Source: an uncultured Saprospiraceae bacterium
GTDB taxonomy: Bacteria > Bacteroidota > Bacteroidia > Chitinophagales > Saprospiraceae
Direction: 5' to 3'
Length of the DNA: 64,000 nucleotides
NCBI GenBank assembly: GCA_938016265.1
Contig: CALLWB010000090.1
Location: forward strand, 37,049-101,048
Position numbers and translations under genes: made by a program. Of this stretch, positions 8,882 through 18,901 are shown piece after piece. Position 1 is the stretch's first letter. Every line of letters begins with the position of its first letter. The notes beneath the pieces were generated by a model. That model was not told where the DNA came from. It saw only the letters and a program-made list of their open reading frames with translations, and searched no databases.

Positions 8882-8909
8882 CAGGGCCCGACAAAAAAAT
8901 CAGACCCTG
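8882..8909 (-). terminator. Intrinsic terminator for the von Willebrand A protein gene
   Basis: On the reverse strand the 10-bp stem (arms 8900-8909 and 8882-8891) pairs completely with two G-U wobbles around an A/T loop, then runs into TTTTTTG. On the forward strand the same arms have mismatches, so the direction is clear. It is 46 bases after the stop at 8955. Confidence 0.75.
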
Positions 8910-8954
8910 CAAAACCACACTTAGGCACACAACAAACCTATACGTTTCGTCTTT

Positions 8955-11276
8955 TTAGTCAGTCAACACCACCTTTCCGGTTTCCATTCTGCCATTTTCA
9001 AAAAACACTTGCAGCAAATACATCCCTGAAGGAAATTCTTTGATGTTTAGTCTGATCGCGCCAGTTTCCTTTGGTACGTGCCTTTTTAGCAGCTTGCCGT
9101 TGTTGTCCAATACATGAATCCAGCCTATTTTTTCCTTAGAAGTTAAGGTAACGTGCCCGCTTGTTGGATTTGGGTAATAGGACCAGTCTATTTTATCTGG
9201 AGAAGTCTTTTTAGTGAGTTCCTCCGTTTCTATTTTTAGTGCAGCAACAAGCTCTTCCATATCTGGTTGACAGTCTTCAATCTTTGAGAAATTAGTGATT
9301 TGCCGTACTAGTATTTTATTCAATAAATCCTTGTTTATTTTGTCTGTAGTTGGTCTGCTGTGTGCTTTTCCTACGCCACTGTCATCCGTTAGATGGACAT
9401 AAGAGCCATTTGTTGCTAAAGCGAAGGCGCGCATCAAATACTCCGTAGATTTGTCCGTCCCCGAGCAGCCAACTGGAATGATCCGAACGCCTTTTTCTGC
9501 TGCTTTTCGAATTGCGGTTTGAATGCGTTCAAAATGCCAAGGTTTATCATGTGGAGGAGCATCAAGGAACAAAAACAACAGTTTGGTCGATGCTTCCTCG
9601 CGCCAATTTAGGCGCATCGCTTTTTCGAGGGCTTGGTCTACTGCTTCTGGAGTTGTCCGACCACCCTTTGTTTTTTGCTTATTAATAAATTGATACATAT
9701 CCAAGGCGTCAGAAGTAAAATCTTTAGCAAACATCAACTCTCCTGGCACATCAATATCGTAATAAAAGACACTCCCCAAGTTTATCGAATAATCAGGCAA
9801 CGCTTTATTCGTTTGCCCAACAATCGACACCAATTCATCCTTGATATAGTTGATCTCATCCTTCATGGAAGCGGTCGCATCTACTACAAATGCGATATCT
9901 ATTGATTTGTCAGCAAGCACACATTCGATTGGCAATTTGACTACATTGATTCCTTTTTCAAATGGTTTGATTCTTTTTCTCGTGAAAGACTCCCCTTCTA
10001 CTTCAATTTTTATTTTTTGGACTTTGTTTTCTTGGCTATAAATGTTCGGCCACAATTCTGCTTTACCTGTATTATCTGTTCTGGCAGACCAGAGCACTTG
10101 ATCATTTTTGTCTAGTATATGGACGTCTGCGCCTACGACGGGGCCATCATTTTCATTTTTCACAAGCACACAATACCGCTCTTTAAGCTCCATTTTCCAA
10201 ACACGTTCATACTTACTAAGCTTATCTCTTGATACATCATCCCAAAGGTTCCATTTGCTGAAGTCATTGATTTCGGTGGCGCTTAGAGTGTTGGCCATGC
10301 TTGGTTTTTCGAATTGATACGTTGGGGTTTTTACGATTGGTTGAAAATCGGAAGAGGATAGATTTCCAACTGGTGGGTATGCTTGAGTTCTTGTGCTGGT
10401 TGAAGTTGATTTGGTTCTTGCTGATGCAGGAGTAACAAGACGTTTTACCGATCGAGTTCCATACTTTGCAGGGATTTCTATAGAACATGTGCTAGAACAA
10501 CTAGTTACACGTTTTACAGTCCGAGTACCATATTTTGCAGGCACCTCTTCAGAATATGTCGTTGCAGGAGAAACAATGATTCTTTTAGTTATTGTTTTGT
10601 ATACCGCTGGAACTTCTTCAGTTTTTATGAGTTCTCCATCCTTGTCTCGAAGCGGCGCCATACCGCAACCAGCCCTCTCCAAAACCTGTTCAGTAACGGT
10701 TTCATAGACTGCTGGTACGACTACTAATCTGGTAGATGCAGGTTCTATTTCATACTGTTCGATAGTTGTTTCATATTTTGGTGAGGCGACGATTAATCTG
10801 GTAGAAGCTGGCTCTATTTCGTACCTTTCTGTTACTAATTCGTAGCGTGGATCGATGTCTGTTATCGCTTTTGAATCTGCTTGCGGAGTGCCTTTTTTCC
10901 CAGTAAAAGTAACTTTAATTTTGTTCAATTCTTGCGGAGTTGCTGGTAGGCTATTAGTCAATACAACTTCTCTTGCTATGGTGAAGGGCCGTTTATTTCC
11001 CTGTATAGATATTTCTACTTCTTGCTCTTTCAAGTCTGGGGTTTGGAGTATTGGCCGTCCCTTGGTTTTGATGCTCAAAATGTAAGGAATCTGAGGCACT
11101 GACAATTCGAATTTGCCTTCCTGATTGGTGTATACGATATTGTTGGTTGCTGTTTCAGTAACCTGAGCATTGTTGATTGGGGTTTGTTTCTTATCTACTA
11201 CAATGCCAGAAATTTTCTGCTGTGCGAAAGCGGAAAACGAGGATATAAGTAGAATAGTTAGTATTAACTTATTCAT
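8955..11276 (-). CDS. T9SS-secreted von Willebrand A protein with six short tandem repeats
   Basis: 773 residues. Order: signal peptide 1-19 (FSAFAQ); carboxypeptidase-regulatory-like domain about 21-95 (ISGIVVDKKQTPINNAQVTE); six copies of a 21-24-residue repeat at about 145-285 (for example PAVYETVTEQ, PAVYKTITKR, PAKYGTRTVKR, PAKYGTRSVKR); a Ser/Thr linker; a second beta domain about 370-430; a von Willebrand A domain from about 460 with the metal-site motif D466-x-T468-x-S470 in VDATASMKDE, then GGRTTPEA and LFLDAPPHD; and a type A T9SS sorting domain at the end (YYPNPTSGHVTLTSK, ending GKVVLTD). It should be exported through the outer membrane and anchored there. The A domain implies metal-dependent protein binding. 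The role of the repeats is unknown. Confidence 0.85.
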   Translation of the reverse strand: MNKLILTILLISSFSAFAQQKISGIVVDKKQTPINNAQVTETATNNIVYTNQEGKFELSVPQIPYILSIKTKGRPILQTPDLKEQEVEISIQGNKRPFTIAREVVLTNSLPATPQELNKIKVTFTGKKGTPQADSKAITDIDPRYELVTERYEIEPASTRLIVASPKYETTIEQYEIEPASTRLVVVPAVYETVTEQVLERAGCGMAPLRDKDGELIKTEEVPAVYKTITKRIIVSPATTYSEEVPAKYGTRTVKRVTSCSSTCSIEIPAKYGTRSVKRLVTPASARTKSTSTSTRTQAYPPVGNLSSSDFQPIVKTPTYQFEKPSMANTLSATEINDFSKWNLWDDVSRDKLSKYERVWKMELKERYCVLVKNENDGPVVGADVHILDKNDQVLWSARTDNTGKAELWPNIYSQENKVQKIKIEVEGESFTRKRIKPFEKGINVVKLPIECVLADKSIDIAFVVDATASMKDEINYIKDELVSIVGQTNKALPDYSINLGSVFYYDIDVPGELMFAKDFTSDALDMYQFINKQKTKGGRTTPEAVDQALEKAMRLNWREEASTKLLFLFLDAPPHDKPWHFERIQTAIRKAAEKGVRIIPVGCSGTDKSTEYLMRAFALATNGSYVHLTDDSGVGKAHSRPTTDKINKDLLNKILVRQITNFSKIEDCQPDMEELVAALKIETEELTKKTSPDKIDWSYYPNPTSGHVTLTSKEKIGWIHVLDNNGKLLKRHVPKETGAIRLNIKEFPSGMYLLQVFFENGRMETGKVVLTD

Positions 11277-11798
11277 AATGTATTTTTTTTAATGTAATTT
11301 TAACTCGTTCACTCTTGATACAGACGTCAATGTACCCTTGTGTTAAAGCATTGGTATCTAGTCTTGTAAAAGAGTATTTCTACGCTTTACAAGTCTGATT
11401 GTGTGCAGTAAATTTTGCAGTTATGTTCAACTTCAATAACGACACTAAGTTGAATTTGGTTGGTAGGGAAACTATTGTTGAGAACTGATTTCTGTATAAG
11501 AGCATGATTCTCAGGATAAAGGGAGAAGAAAAAAACATTCATTTTCTAGAGGTTATTTTGACTCAGCAAAATCACCCCATCCATTCAAGCAATAAATGTT
11601 AATTCTTGCAATCACTCCTTCTCGCATAAAAAAGAAATACAAAAAAAATCCACCAAAATGGATCAGTCCCTCCTATCTTTAGTGGTCAATAGCAAGGCGA
11701 GTCGCTTTACTCAATACAAATACAACAAAAAAGCCGTTACAGATATTATCCATAACGACCATTCAATTTATTTTGACCTATCAAAAATATTGACAATA
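11277..11798. other. Intergenic region, no supported gene
   Basis: 522 AT-rich bases. A forward frame around 11658-11912 overlaps the end of the reverse barrel gene and has no protein-like composition. No clear promoter or terminator was found. Confidence 0.5.
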
Positions 11799-12527
11799 TT
11801 ATTCGGGAACAAAAATGTCTTTTACCGCCTCGCCCTTATCCTCACAATTACAATTGCAACCATTAAAGTTAAAGATAAATCCAGCACGCATCAAAACCGT
11901 CGTAGCGTTTGATTTAAAAACACCAGGACGAGGATTTTCGTTTCCAGTCATTTCCCCTTTATAACGTACATTAGAAGTCGTACCTGCCGTAATACCGAAG
12001 TCAAAAGTAATTGGAAAATTCTTAGGTTTCAGCATGATTCCTGTGCCAATTCCTCCTGCTACACCAAAACCATTAATATCCAAATTATAATTATGATAAT
12101 CAATGTCGTCTTCCTTGATAATATTCAAACTAGCAAATGCTGCAGGTCCAAACCGCCCTTCCACATAAGGCATATATTGCTCACTATCCGTAAATTGATA
12201 GCGTAAAAACAGTTGGATAGTCTGATACAGATCAATTTCTCGTTGTTCTCCAATATAGTTTTCAAAACCTCTGGAGGTAAGGTCTACTTCAAACTTATTA
12301 TTAGAATAGGAGTAGCTATTTACATCCACACCAAAAATGAAATTTGATTCATTCAGGTATTTAGAAACACTAAATCCGCCTCCATAAGGATTGCCTTCTA
12401 TGTTTTCTTGGAATGTTCCCAAGGCATGCACATAGTCAAAATTCAAACCTACCCGAAGTTGAGCATTCGCTGAAAAAGTAAAAAAAAGGAGAGAGAGTAA
12501 AGACAAAGAATACGTAATTGTTTTCAT
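11799..12527 (-). CDS. Small outer membrane beta-barrel protein
   Basis: 242 residues with a signal peptide (about 1-22, ending FSANAQ). The mature part alternates hydrophobic and polar residues, with Gly/aromatic-rich strands such as LRVGLNFDYVH, NFIFGVDVNSY, VEGRFGPAAF, GFGVAGGIGTGIML, ITFDFGITAGT and MRAGFIFNF, which suits an 8-10-strand barrel. After the last strand there is a Cys-rich turn GCNCNCEDKG and a tail ending FVPE instead of an aromatic residue, which is unusual for a barrel. No specific function is recognised. Confidence 0.7.
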   Translation of the reverse strand: MKTITYSLSLLSLLFFTFSANAQLRVGLNFDYVHALGTFQENIEGNPYGGGFSVSKYLNESNFIFGVDVNSYSYSNNKFEVDLTSRGFENYIGEQREIDLYQTIQLFLRYQFTDSEQYMPYVEGRFGPAAFASLNIIKEDDIDYHNYNLDINGFGVAGGIGTGIMLKPKNFPITFDFGITAGTTSNVRYKGEMTGNENPRPGVFKSNATTVLMRAGFIFNFNGCNCNCEDKGEAVKDIFVPE

Positions 12528-12838
12528 GACTTTGTTTTGATTTTAGTTCATCATTGAAAAGTAATTGAAAGTTTTACCGTTCAAAAAAATAAACCAGTTA
12601 GATAAATACTACTTAAATTTAAAGGATTCCTAATAAATATACAATTCAAACAGGTTTTTACTTGGAATGTTCACATCATTTGTCGCAAGACTGACGTCAA
12701 TACACAACATTCAGCTACTATTAAAATAAAAAGGACTTTAGAACTACACTAACGCGTAAGTAACTAAAGTCCTTTGATTGATATTTTACATTCTGAAAAT
12801 ATTCCAGAATTCTATTTTAATTAAGGTATTGTCTTCTA
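12528..12838. other. Intergenic region with a terminator
   Basis: 311 AT-rich bases. Apart from the terminator at 12730-12775 for the metalloprotease gene, nothing is supported. Confidence 0.55.
12730..12775 (-). terminator. Intrinsic terminator for the metalloprotease gene
   Basis: Arms 12730-12741 (AAAGGACTTTAG) and 12764-12775 are exact 12-bp complements with a 22-base loop. On the reverse strand the stem runs into TTTTTATTTT. It is 64 bases after the stop. Confidence 0.85.
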
Positions 12839-15800
12839 TTATTCTGTAATTACAAATCGTTTTACAGCTTCTCCTTTAGATGTTCTCACAATGGCAAAAT
12901 ATGCGCCACCAGCTTCAGAAGAAAGATCTATTGGAATAGCAAACTCAGAACCTTCCAATTGCTGTACATAAAGTTCTTGTCCTAGTACATTGTAAATATG
13001 CAGGCTAGCTTTTTCGACATTCAAAAATTCCAAATCTACGGTAAAGACTCCATTAGAAGGATTCGGTCGTAGTTCAAAGTTGGTCAGATTCTCTAGCTCG
13101 ACAACGCCACTATAAACACTTACCGTTACTGTAGCTTGAGTTATACATCCCTCAGCATCCGTTATTATTACAGTATATTCTCCAGGTGCAAGCCCAGTAG
13201 CAATTGGTCCAGTTTGACCATTATCCCATTGGAAAATGTAGGCAGGCACCCCACCATTTACATTCGCTCCAGCACTTCCATCATTTCCTGTTGACGGAGT
13301 GACGGTGAAAGTAACACTCATTTGAGCTGGCTCGGAAATTAATACGGTAGTAACACCAATACATCCATTTGCGTCAGTAACATTTACAGTATAGGCTCCT
13401 GCTGGCAGTCCAGCCTGATCTTCAAGTGGCACTCCATTACTCCAAGTGTAGGTGAATGGCGCAGTTCCTCCATTTACCGTCAAATCTATTGTTCCATCAT
13501 TATCTCCAGAACAGCTGATATCTGTGTGTGTGGAGGATAAAACCGGACCATTCGCTTCACTAACCACATTACCTGATATAACTCTAGTACATCCAGCGGC
13601 ATCCGTTATTGTGCAAGTATAGGTCCCTGTCATCAAACCACCAATACCAGGCATGGTCGAGTTCGTGTTCCATAAATACTGATAAGGAGGATTTCCTCCA
13701 TTTACCGTTGCATTCGCAGAAGCACCACTTAAACTACACTGACTATCGTTGGTAATCACTGCTGCATTTATTGCTGGTGGCTCCGTCAAAAATACCGTTT
13801 CAACATCGACACAACTTCCCTGACTTACAGTAACTGTATATTGACCAGCTGGTAAATTATTGATAGAAGAAGTAGTTGCGCTATTGCTCCAAATGTAATT
13901 AAATGCTCCTGGATTGGTTACGGAAACCGCGCCAGATAAATCTCCATTACAAGCCAAATTATTACTAGTAATTGTTGCATTTAATACTCCAGAGTCATTC
14001 ACGATAACTGTTCCATTTGTAGGACAACCATTTGCATCGGTAACGGTAACAGAATAAGCACCCGGAGTTAACCCATTGATAGACTGTGTTGTTGAGCTAT
14101 TGCTCCAAATGTAAGTGATTGGCGCTGCTCCACCCACAGGATTAGCAGTTGCTGTTCCACTCGCTGCGCCACAGGTAGCAGTTGTTGCACTGACCGAAAC
14201 ACTAATCGCACATGTACAAGCATCGACAACCACAACTGTAGTAGAACTAGAACATCCATTCGAATCTGAATAAACAACACCATAGGTGCCAGGCACTAAA
14301 TTTATTGCAGTCGCTGCAGTTTGGTTTCCAGTAGCAGCGTCCCATTGGAACGTGTAGGGTGCTGTACCACCACCAGGAACAATAGAAGCCGTACCATCAC
14401 CTCCTGCACAAGTTACTCCTGTACTAGATGTGGAAGAAGTTAGAGCACAATTACAAGCATCAACAACTGTAACGGTAGTTGAATTGGAGCATCCATTCGA
14501 ATCTGAATAGATAACACTATAGGTTCCAGGCGCTAGGTTTATTGCAGTTGCTACAGTTTGGTTTCCAGCTGCAGCGTCCCATTGGAACGAATAAGGCGCT
14601 GTACCACCTCCTGGAACAATAGAAGCTGTACCATCACCTCCTGCACAAGTCACCCCTGTACTTGAGGTGGAGGAAGTCAGCGCGCACGTGCAAGCATCTG
14701 GTACTACGACTGTCAAAACACCTGCACATCCAGTAGCATCTGAATAATTGACTACATAGGTAGCTGGGGGCAAGTTAATAGCAGTTTGTGTAATTTGATT
14801 TCCTGCCGCAGCATCCCACTGGAAGGAGTATGGTGCAGTTCCTCCGGTTGGATTTACTGTTGCGGTTCCGTCATTTCCAGCACAAGTTGCTCCTGTATTC
14901 ATGGAGGTTGCAGAAACATTGCAAGCACATCCATCGGCTACAGTTACTGTAAGAATTTCCTCACATCCATTTGTATCTGATATAGAAACAGAATAAGTGC
15001 CAGCAGATAAATTGATTGCAGTTTGTGTTGTCTGATTCCCAGAAGCAGCATCCCATTGATAAGTGTAGATCCCTGTTCCTCCTGTTGGATTAGCAGATGC
15101 TGAACCATCATTTCCTGCACATGTTGTACTCGTCGATGTAGGAGTTGAACCCAATACTGTAGGTCCAAGAACAGATACTGTTGTGATAGAAACACACATT
15201 TGAGCATCCACTACCGTTACCGAATACGTTCCAGGACATAAATTAATTGCCGTCAGAGTTGTTTGGTTGGCTGCAGCGGCATCCCATAAAATATTAAAGG
15301 GTGCGGTACCATTGTTAGGATTCACATCAGCCATCCCATCACAAAATCCAGCGCACGTCTCGTCCACATTAGATCCAATAGCAGTTAGGGCGCAACCGGC
15401 GCAGTTGTCTGCTACGACTACTGAAATCTGATCAGAACATCCACTAGCATCAGTCACCACGACCACATAAGTTCCAGATCCTAAGTTGATGGCGGTCTGG
15501 GTAGTTTGGTTACCAGCATTAGCATCCCATTGATACATAAAAGGAGCTGTACCAATTGGATTTACGGTTGCTGTACCATCAGTCATCATGCAATTTGCCA
15601 AGGTAGCAGAAGAAGTAAGCGAAGGCCCAGCGGTTCCAAGAACAGTAACCGTTTCTACAGAAGTACAACCATTCGTGTCAGTAATAGTTACCAAGTAAGG
15701 CCCTGCAGCTAGTCCAGTCGCAGTTTGCGTTACTTGTCCAGCTGCTGCTAAATCCCATTGATAATTATATCCCGGCACTCCTCCTGAAGGATTGACAGTT

Positions 15801-18793
15801 GCTGTTCCATCCTTAGAAGCACAATTTTCTGGTGTTGAAGTATTCATGCTGACAATAGCAGGTGGCCCAGTCACGGTTCCTGTAGTTGTTGCTGTGCATC
15901 CGGTTCCGTCAGTAACGGAGACTACATAAGTACCAGGTGCTATGAAAAATGGACTTTGAACAGTAGATCCAAAATCCCATTCGTAATCGTAAGGCGGTAT
16001 TCCTCCAGTTGCTACAATGTTTAATGCCCCGTCGCTGGTATTACTGCAAGAGGCAGCCGCATTTTGGCTAGCTACTGCGTTTATCACGTTTGGAGGTCCC
16101 GTTATTGTTGCATTGATTACTTGAATACATGAATTAGCATCTGTTACAGAAACTAAATAGGTATTTGGAAGAAGGCCCATTGCTGTTTGAGTATTCTGGT
16201 TGCCTGCATTCGCATCCCAAAGATAAGTGAATGGTGAAGCTCCCGCACCAGCAGTTACTGTTGCAGATCCAGTTGCAAAACCACATGTCGAATTCACTAC
16301 AGATGTCGTAAGATTAAGATTACAAGCAGCATTCAAAAACTGACAAATCTCAATCGCCCATCCATTAAGGGATCCTCCGTTGGTATCTGCGCCATCACTT
16401 ACCGTAAGTACCCAGTTTCCAACAGGATCTTCCCCATTGAATGCGGAAAGTGGGCTAGTTGGAATGTACATTGTTCCTCCCGTTGGAGGGCATGCAATCG
16501 TTGCTGTCGCTGCTTCATCGTCAAAACCTAGATCAAATAGATTGTTTGTACCACATTGCTGAGTCATTAGAGTGGCTGAAGTCCCTGATGGAGCCGTTAA
16601 AGTAAACGTCAAATCACCAACAAAACTATGCGTCCCATTCAAATTAACAATATTCACATCCACTATACTTCCTGCTGTCGGCACTCCTATTGTTGAAGTG
16701 ATAGTGGGTGTACCTGAATTAGAAATAACGATAGGTACATCATTTGCTGTAAAAGTAACACAGGACGGGCAGTTTGCTCCGCTGACGACTTCAATATATC
16801 CGGTTATAGTTTCTGTATCTGTTCCATTTGCATTTGTAGCGGTTAAAGTAACATTGTAGATTCCATCTGCAGTATAAGTTACTACTGGATTTTGCATGGT
16901 AGAAGTTGCAGGCGTTGCTCCAGGAAAGGTCCAAGACCAACTTGTAGGATTGCCTACAGAAAGGTCAGTAAAGTTGACAACCCCACCATCATCAAGGCAA
17001 ATGGCTGTCGCATCGGCTTCGAAGCTAACCACTGGTGGCGCATTGAGCGGAGGCAATGTGTAGCCACATCCAGTCAAAAGACTATGTATATTCGTTAAAT
17101 CAGTAGCTGGATACCCTAAAGAAATAGCGGCTTGGTAAACCGCATTTGCTGCATCATTTTGACTAGCAGATCCACCAGTCATTCCTAAACCTAATAAGAA
17201 AATTTTATCCGTTTGTTGCTGACCAACGGCATCCCAAACTTTCATCATACAAGTTGACCAAATCTGCCCGTCTGTATGAATTTGTCCTACAAGACCAGCA
17301 GGATAGGCCGCAGTATAATCGGTAGTCCGTCCAGCCCAACAAACGTTGTGCCCATCCCAATTGAATACCCAATTGAATTGAGGGTCAGCAGCTGTCCAGA
17401 ATCCTTTTCCTCTATTGTAAGATTGTGCCCAGTAGTCACCACAGCCTTCACTAAGGCCATCTACCTGAGATAGATTTCCGCTAGTGATCCAGTCATGAAT
17501 ACCATGTCCTAGTTCATGATGAATAACGTCAGTGTCCTCTGCATCATCCACACACCCTTCTCCAAATTCCAAAGATCCGGAACTACCTGAGTAGAAGGAA
17601 TTGTCAGCATTGTTAGCGCCTTGGGGGTCAAATTGTACGCCTCCGGGATATTGAAAAGGTTCTACTGGACAGTTTAGCGTAATATTCATGTATCGCATAG
17701 AGAAATCAATGTGATAGTAAGTATTTACTGCCTCAAATGCGTCATCACCCCGATTGTAGTTGAAGGCACTTGAAGCCTGTGTAAAGAGACCTGTCATTGG
17801 AGCACCAGTATCTACTATTTCTGCCCAAGGTCCTTTGAGGGTATGAATACCACCAGTCAGGTCTATATCTAAAAGGGTAACCGGCACTAATTGGCTAGTA
17901 AGGTCTGGAGAGTCCAGGTCATTGTTGTCAGTATATCCTCCTGTTCCATAAGTGGTCATTGCAGAAGAAAGTGGGTCAGGATCGAAAACATTACCAGTAC
18001 CATTGACTGGGATGCTCAATTGACTTTTGTCTTTATTATTAGAGCTGTGAGCATGATTTTCATGGTCATGGGGATGGTCGTGATCGTTTGCATTGCAGTA
18101 AAGCGCTGCATCGACGGCCTTAAATATTTCTTTTGTTTTGGCATCGATATAAACCTGCCAGTCTCCTAGTGGTTCATCTGCCATAATGATAACTTTGTAA
18201 GCTAGACGAGCATTTCCTTTATTAGAATAAACCATCAATTCTGATTTTTCTAATTTTAATCTACCGCTCATTCGGATGTGATCTTTTGCCATTTGGACGG
18301 CCTCTGACTTAGGAAAAGTAACAGTTATGTTATTGAGTGATACCTTTGGAATGTAATTGTTCATTACGAAAGTGACAACATTGTTATTATCAATGGTAAT
18401 TGCAATTTCGGCTTTGTTGACAGGGAGTCCTTGGTGTTGTTGTCGGAATCTTACTGTGTGGCCGATTTCTGTTGTTCTGGTAGCGTGGTGTTTTAAGTCG
18501 CTAAGATCAGAAAACGCAAGGCCGTACAACGGGACATTCGCTAGCAGGTATTGTTTGGCCATTTCTTCGGGAGTGTCTTCCTGTAATTGGTAATTGGCAT
18601 TGTAAACGGCTGCAGGTAAGCCTGTTTCCATGTTGATGTTCATATTGTCCACGAGGTGGGTACGAAATGATTCATCGGGAGCGATTTCGAAGCTATGTTT
18701 TTGAGGAGCTTTTTGACTATAACCTTTGGGAAAGGTGCAGTAGAAGAATAAAAGAAGCATAGAAAGATGACAGGTGAATTTATAGAAATTCAT
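12839..18793 (-). CDS. Fungalysin-like metalloprotease with PKD, P-domain, ~14 SprB repeats and T9SS type A tail
   Basis: 1,984 residues. Order: signal peptide 1-26; propeptide about 30-230 resembling the FTP/PepSY inhibitory region (GDWQVYIDAKTKEIFKAVDA); His-rich linker (DHDHPHDHENHAH); gluzincin catalytic domain with the zinc motif HELGH at 426-430 and a candidate third ligand E449 in GLSEGCGDYWAQ; PKD domain about 585-675; proprotein-convertase-like P domain about 675-820; about 14 SprB repeats of 70-79 residues (820-1900; motifs such as CAGNDGTATVNPTGGTAPY and YSVSISDTNGC); type A T9SS sorting domain about 1905-1984 (ELRPNPSNGVF to KRFVITE). The expected role is a cell-surface or secreted endopeptidase made as a zymogen. 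Carrying a SprB array on a protease is unusual. The His-rich linker could help load zinc; this is inference. Confidence 0.9.
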   Translation of the reverse strand: MNFYKFTCHLSMLLLFFYCTFPKGYSQKAPQKHSFEIAPDESFRTHLVDNMNINMETGLPAAVYNANYQLQEDTPEEMAKQYLLANVPLYGLAFSDLSDLKHHATRTTEIGHTVRFRQQHQGLPVNKAEIAITIDNNNVVTFVMNNYIPKVSLNNITVTFPKSEAVQMAKDHIRMSGRLKLEKSELMVYSNKGNARLAYKVIIMADEPLGDWQVYIDAKTKEIFKAVDAALYCNANDHDHPHDHENHAHSSNNKDKSQLSIPVNGTGNVFDPDPLSSAMTTYGTGGYTDNNDLDSPDLTSQLVPVTLLDIDLTGGIHTLKGPWAEIVDTGAPMTGLFTQASSAFNYNRGDDAFEAVNTYYHIDFSMRYMNITLNCPVEPFQYPGGVQFDPQGANNADNSFYSGSSGSLEFGEGCVDDAEDTDVIHHELGHGIHDWITSGNLSQVDGLSEGCGDYWAQSYNRGKGFWTAADPQFNWVFNWDGHNVCWAGRTTDYTAAYPAGLVGQIHTDGQIWSTCMMKVWDAVGQQQTDKIFLLGLGMTGGSASQNDAANAVYQAAISLGYPATDLTNIHSLLTGCGYTLPPLNAPPVVSFEADATAICLDDGGVVNFTDLSVGNPTSWSWTFPGATPATSTMQNPVVTYTADGIYNVTLTATNANGTDTETITGYIEVVSGANCPSCVTFTANDVPIVISNSGTPTITSTIGVPTAGSIVDVNIVNLNGTHSFVGDLTFTLTAPSGTSATLMTQQCGTNNLFDLGFDDEAATATIACPPTGGTMYIPTSPLSAFNGEDPVGNWVLTVSDGADTNGGSLNGWAIEICQFLNAACNLNLTTSVVNSTCGFATGSATVTAGAGASPFTYLWDANAGNQNTQTAMGLLPNTYLVSVTDANSCIQVINATITGPPNVINAVASQNAAASCSNTSDGALNIVATGGIPPYDYEWDFGSTVQSPFFIAPGTYVVSVTDGTGCTATTTGTVTGPPAIVSMNTSTPENCASKDGTATVNPSGGVPGYNYQWDLAAAGQVTQTATGLAAGPYLVTITDTNGCTSVETVTVLGTAGPSLTSSATLANCMMTDGTATVNPIGTAPFMYQWDANAGNQTTQTAINLGSGTYVVVVTDASGCSDQISVVVADNCAGCALTAIGSNVDETCAGFCDGMADVNPNNGTAPFNILWDAAAANQTTLTAINLCPGTYSVTVVDAQMCVSITTVSVLGPTVLGSTPTSTSTTCAGNDGSASANPTGGTGIYTYQWDAASGNQTTQTAINLSAGTYSVSISDTNGCEEILTVTVADGCACNVSATSMNTGATCAGNDGTATVNPTGGTAPYSFQWDAAAGNQITQTAINLPPATYVVNYSDATGCAGVLTVVVPDACTCALTSSTSSTGVTCAGGDGTASIVPGGGTAPYSFQWDAAAGNQTVATAINLAPGTYSVIYSDSNGCSNSTTVTVVDACNCALTSSTSSTGVTCAGGDGTASIVPGGGTAPYTFQWDAATGNQTAATAINLVPGTYGVVYSDSNGCSSSTTVVVVDACTCAISVSVSATTATCGAASGTATANPVGGAAPITYIWSNSSTTQSINGLTPGAYSVTVTDANGCPTNGTVIVNDSGVLNATITSNNLACNGDLSGAVSVTNPGAFNYIWSNSATTSSINNLPAGQYTVTVSQGSCVDVETVFLTEPPAINAAVITNDSQCSLSGASANATVNGGNPPYQYLWNTNSTMPGIGGLMTGTYTCTITDAAGCTRVISGNVVSEANGPVLSSTHTDISCSGDNDGTIDLTVNGGTAPFTYTWSNGVPLEDQAGLPAGAYTVNVTDANGCIGVTTVLISEPAQMSVTFTVTPSTGNDGSAGANVNGGVPAYIFQWDNGQTGPIATGLAPGEYTVIITDAEGCITQATVTVSVYSGVVELENLTNFELRPNPSNGVFTVDLEFLNVEKASLHIYNVLGQELYVQQLEGSEFAIPIDLSSEAGGAYFAIVRTSKGEAVKRFVITE
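14280..14760 (-). repeat. Near-identical adjacent SprB units in the metalloprotease
   Basis: Two neighbouring SprB units match with a 237-bp (79-codon) period: GTACCATCAC recurs at 14391 and 14628. Their proteins share CAGGDGTASIVPGGGTAPY and CALTSSTSSTGVTC, which suggests a recent duplication or conversion inside the array. Confidence 0.75.
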
Positions 18794-18901
18794 AAGCTTT
18801 CAGGATTTTGACAGGATAATAAATAATGTACTAAATATATATAAATAATGGGCAAAAAAGCTTGTTACATTACAAAAATGACTAATAATAGACAAAGCAA
18901 G

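Larger units (their letters stand above)
8623..8954. other. Intergenic region between converging genes, with two hairpins
   Basis: 332 bases. It contains the perfect hairpin at 8715-8768 and a T-tailed terminator for the reverse gene at 8882-8909. Nothing else is supported. Confidence 0.65.

Noticed and set aside
14786..18593. Forward frames opposite the metalloprotease gene
   Set aside because: They are antisense shadows of the SprB and protease coding sequence, without start signals or domain likeness.
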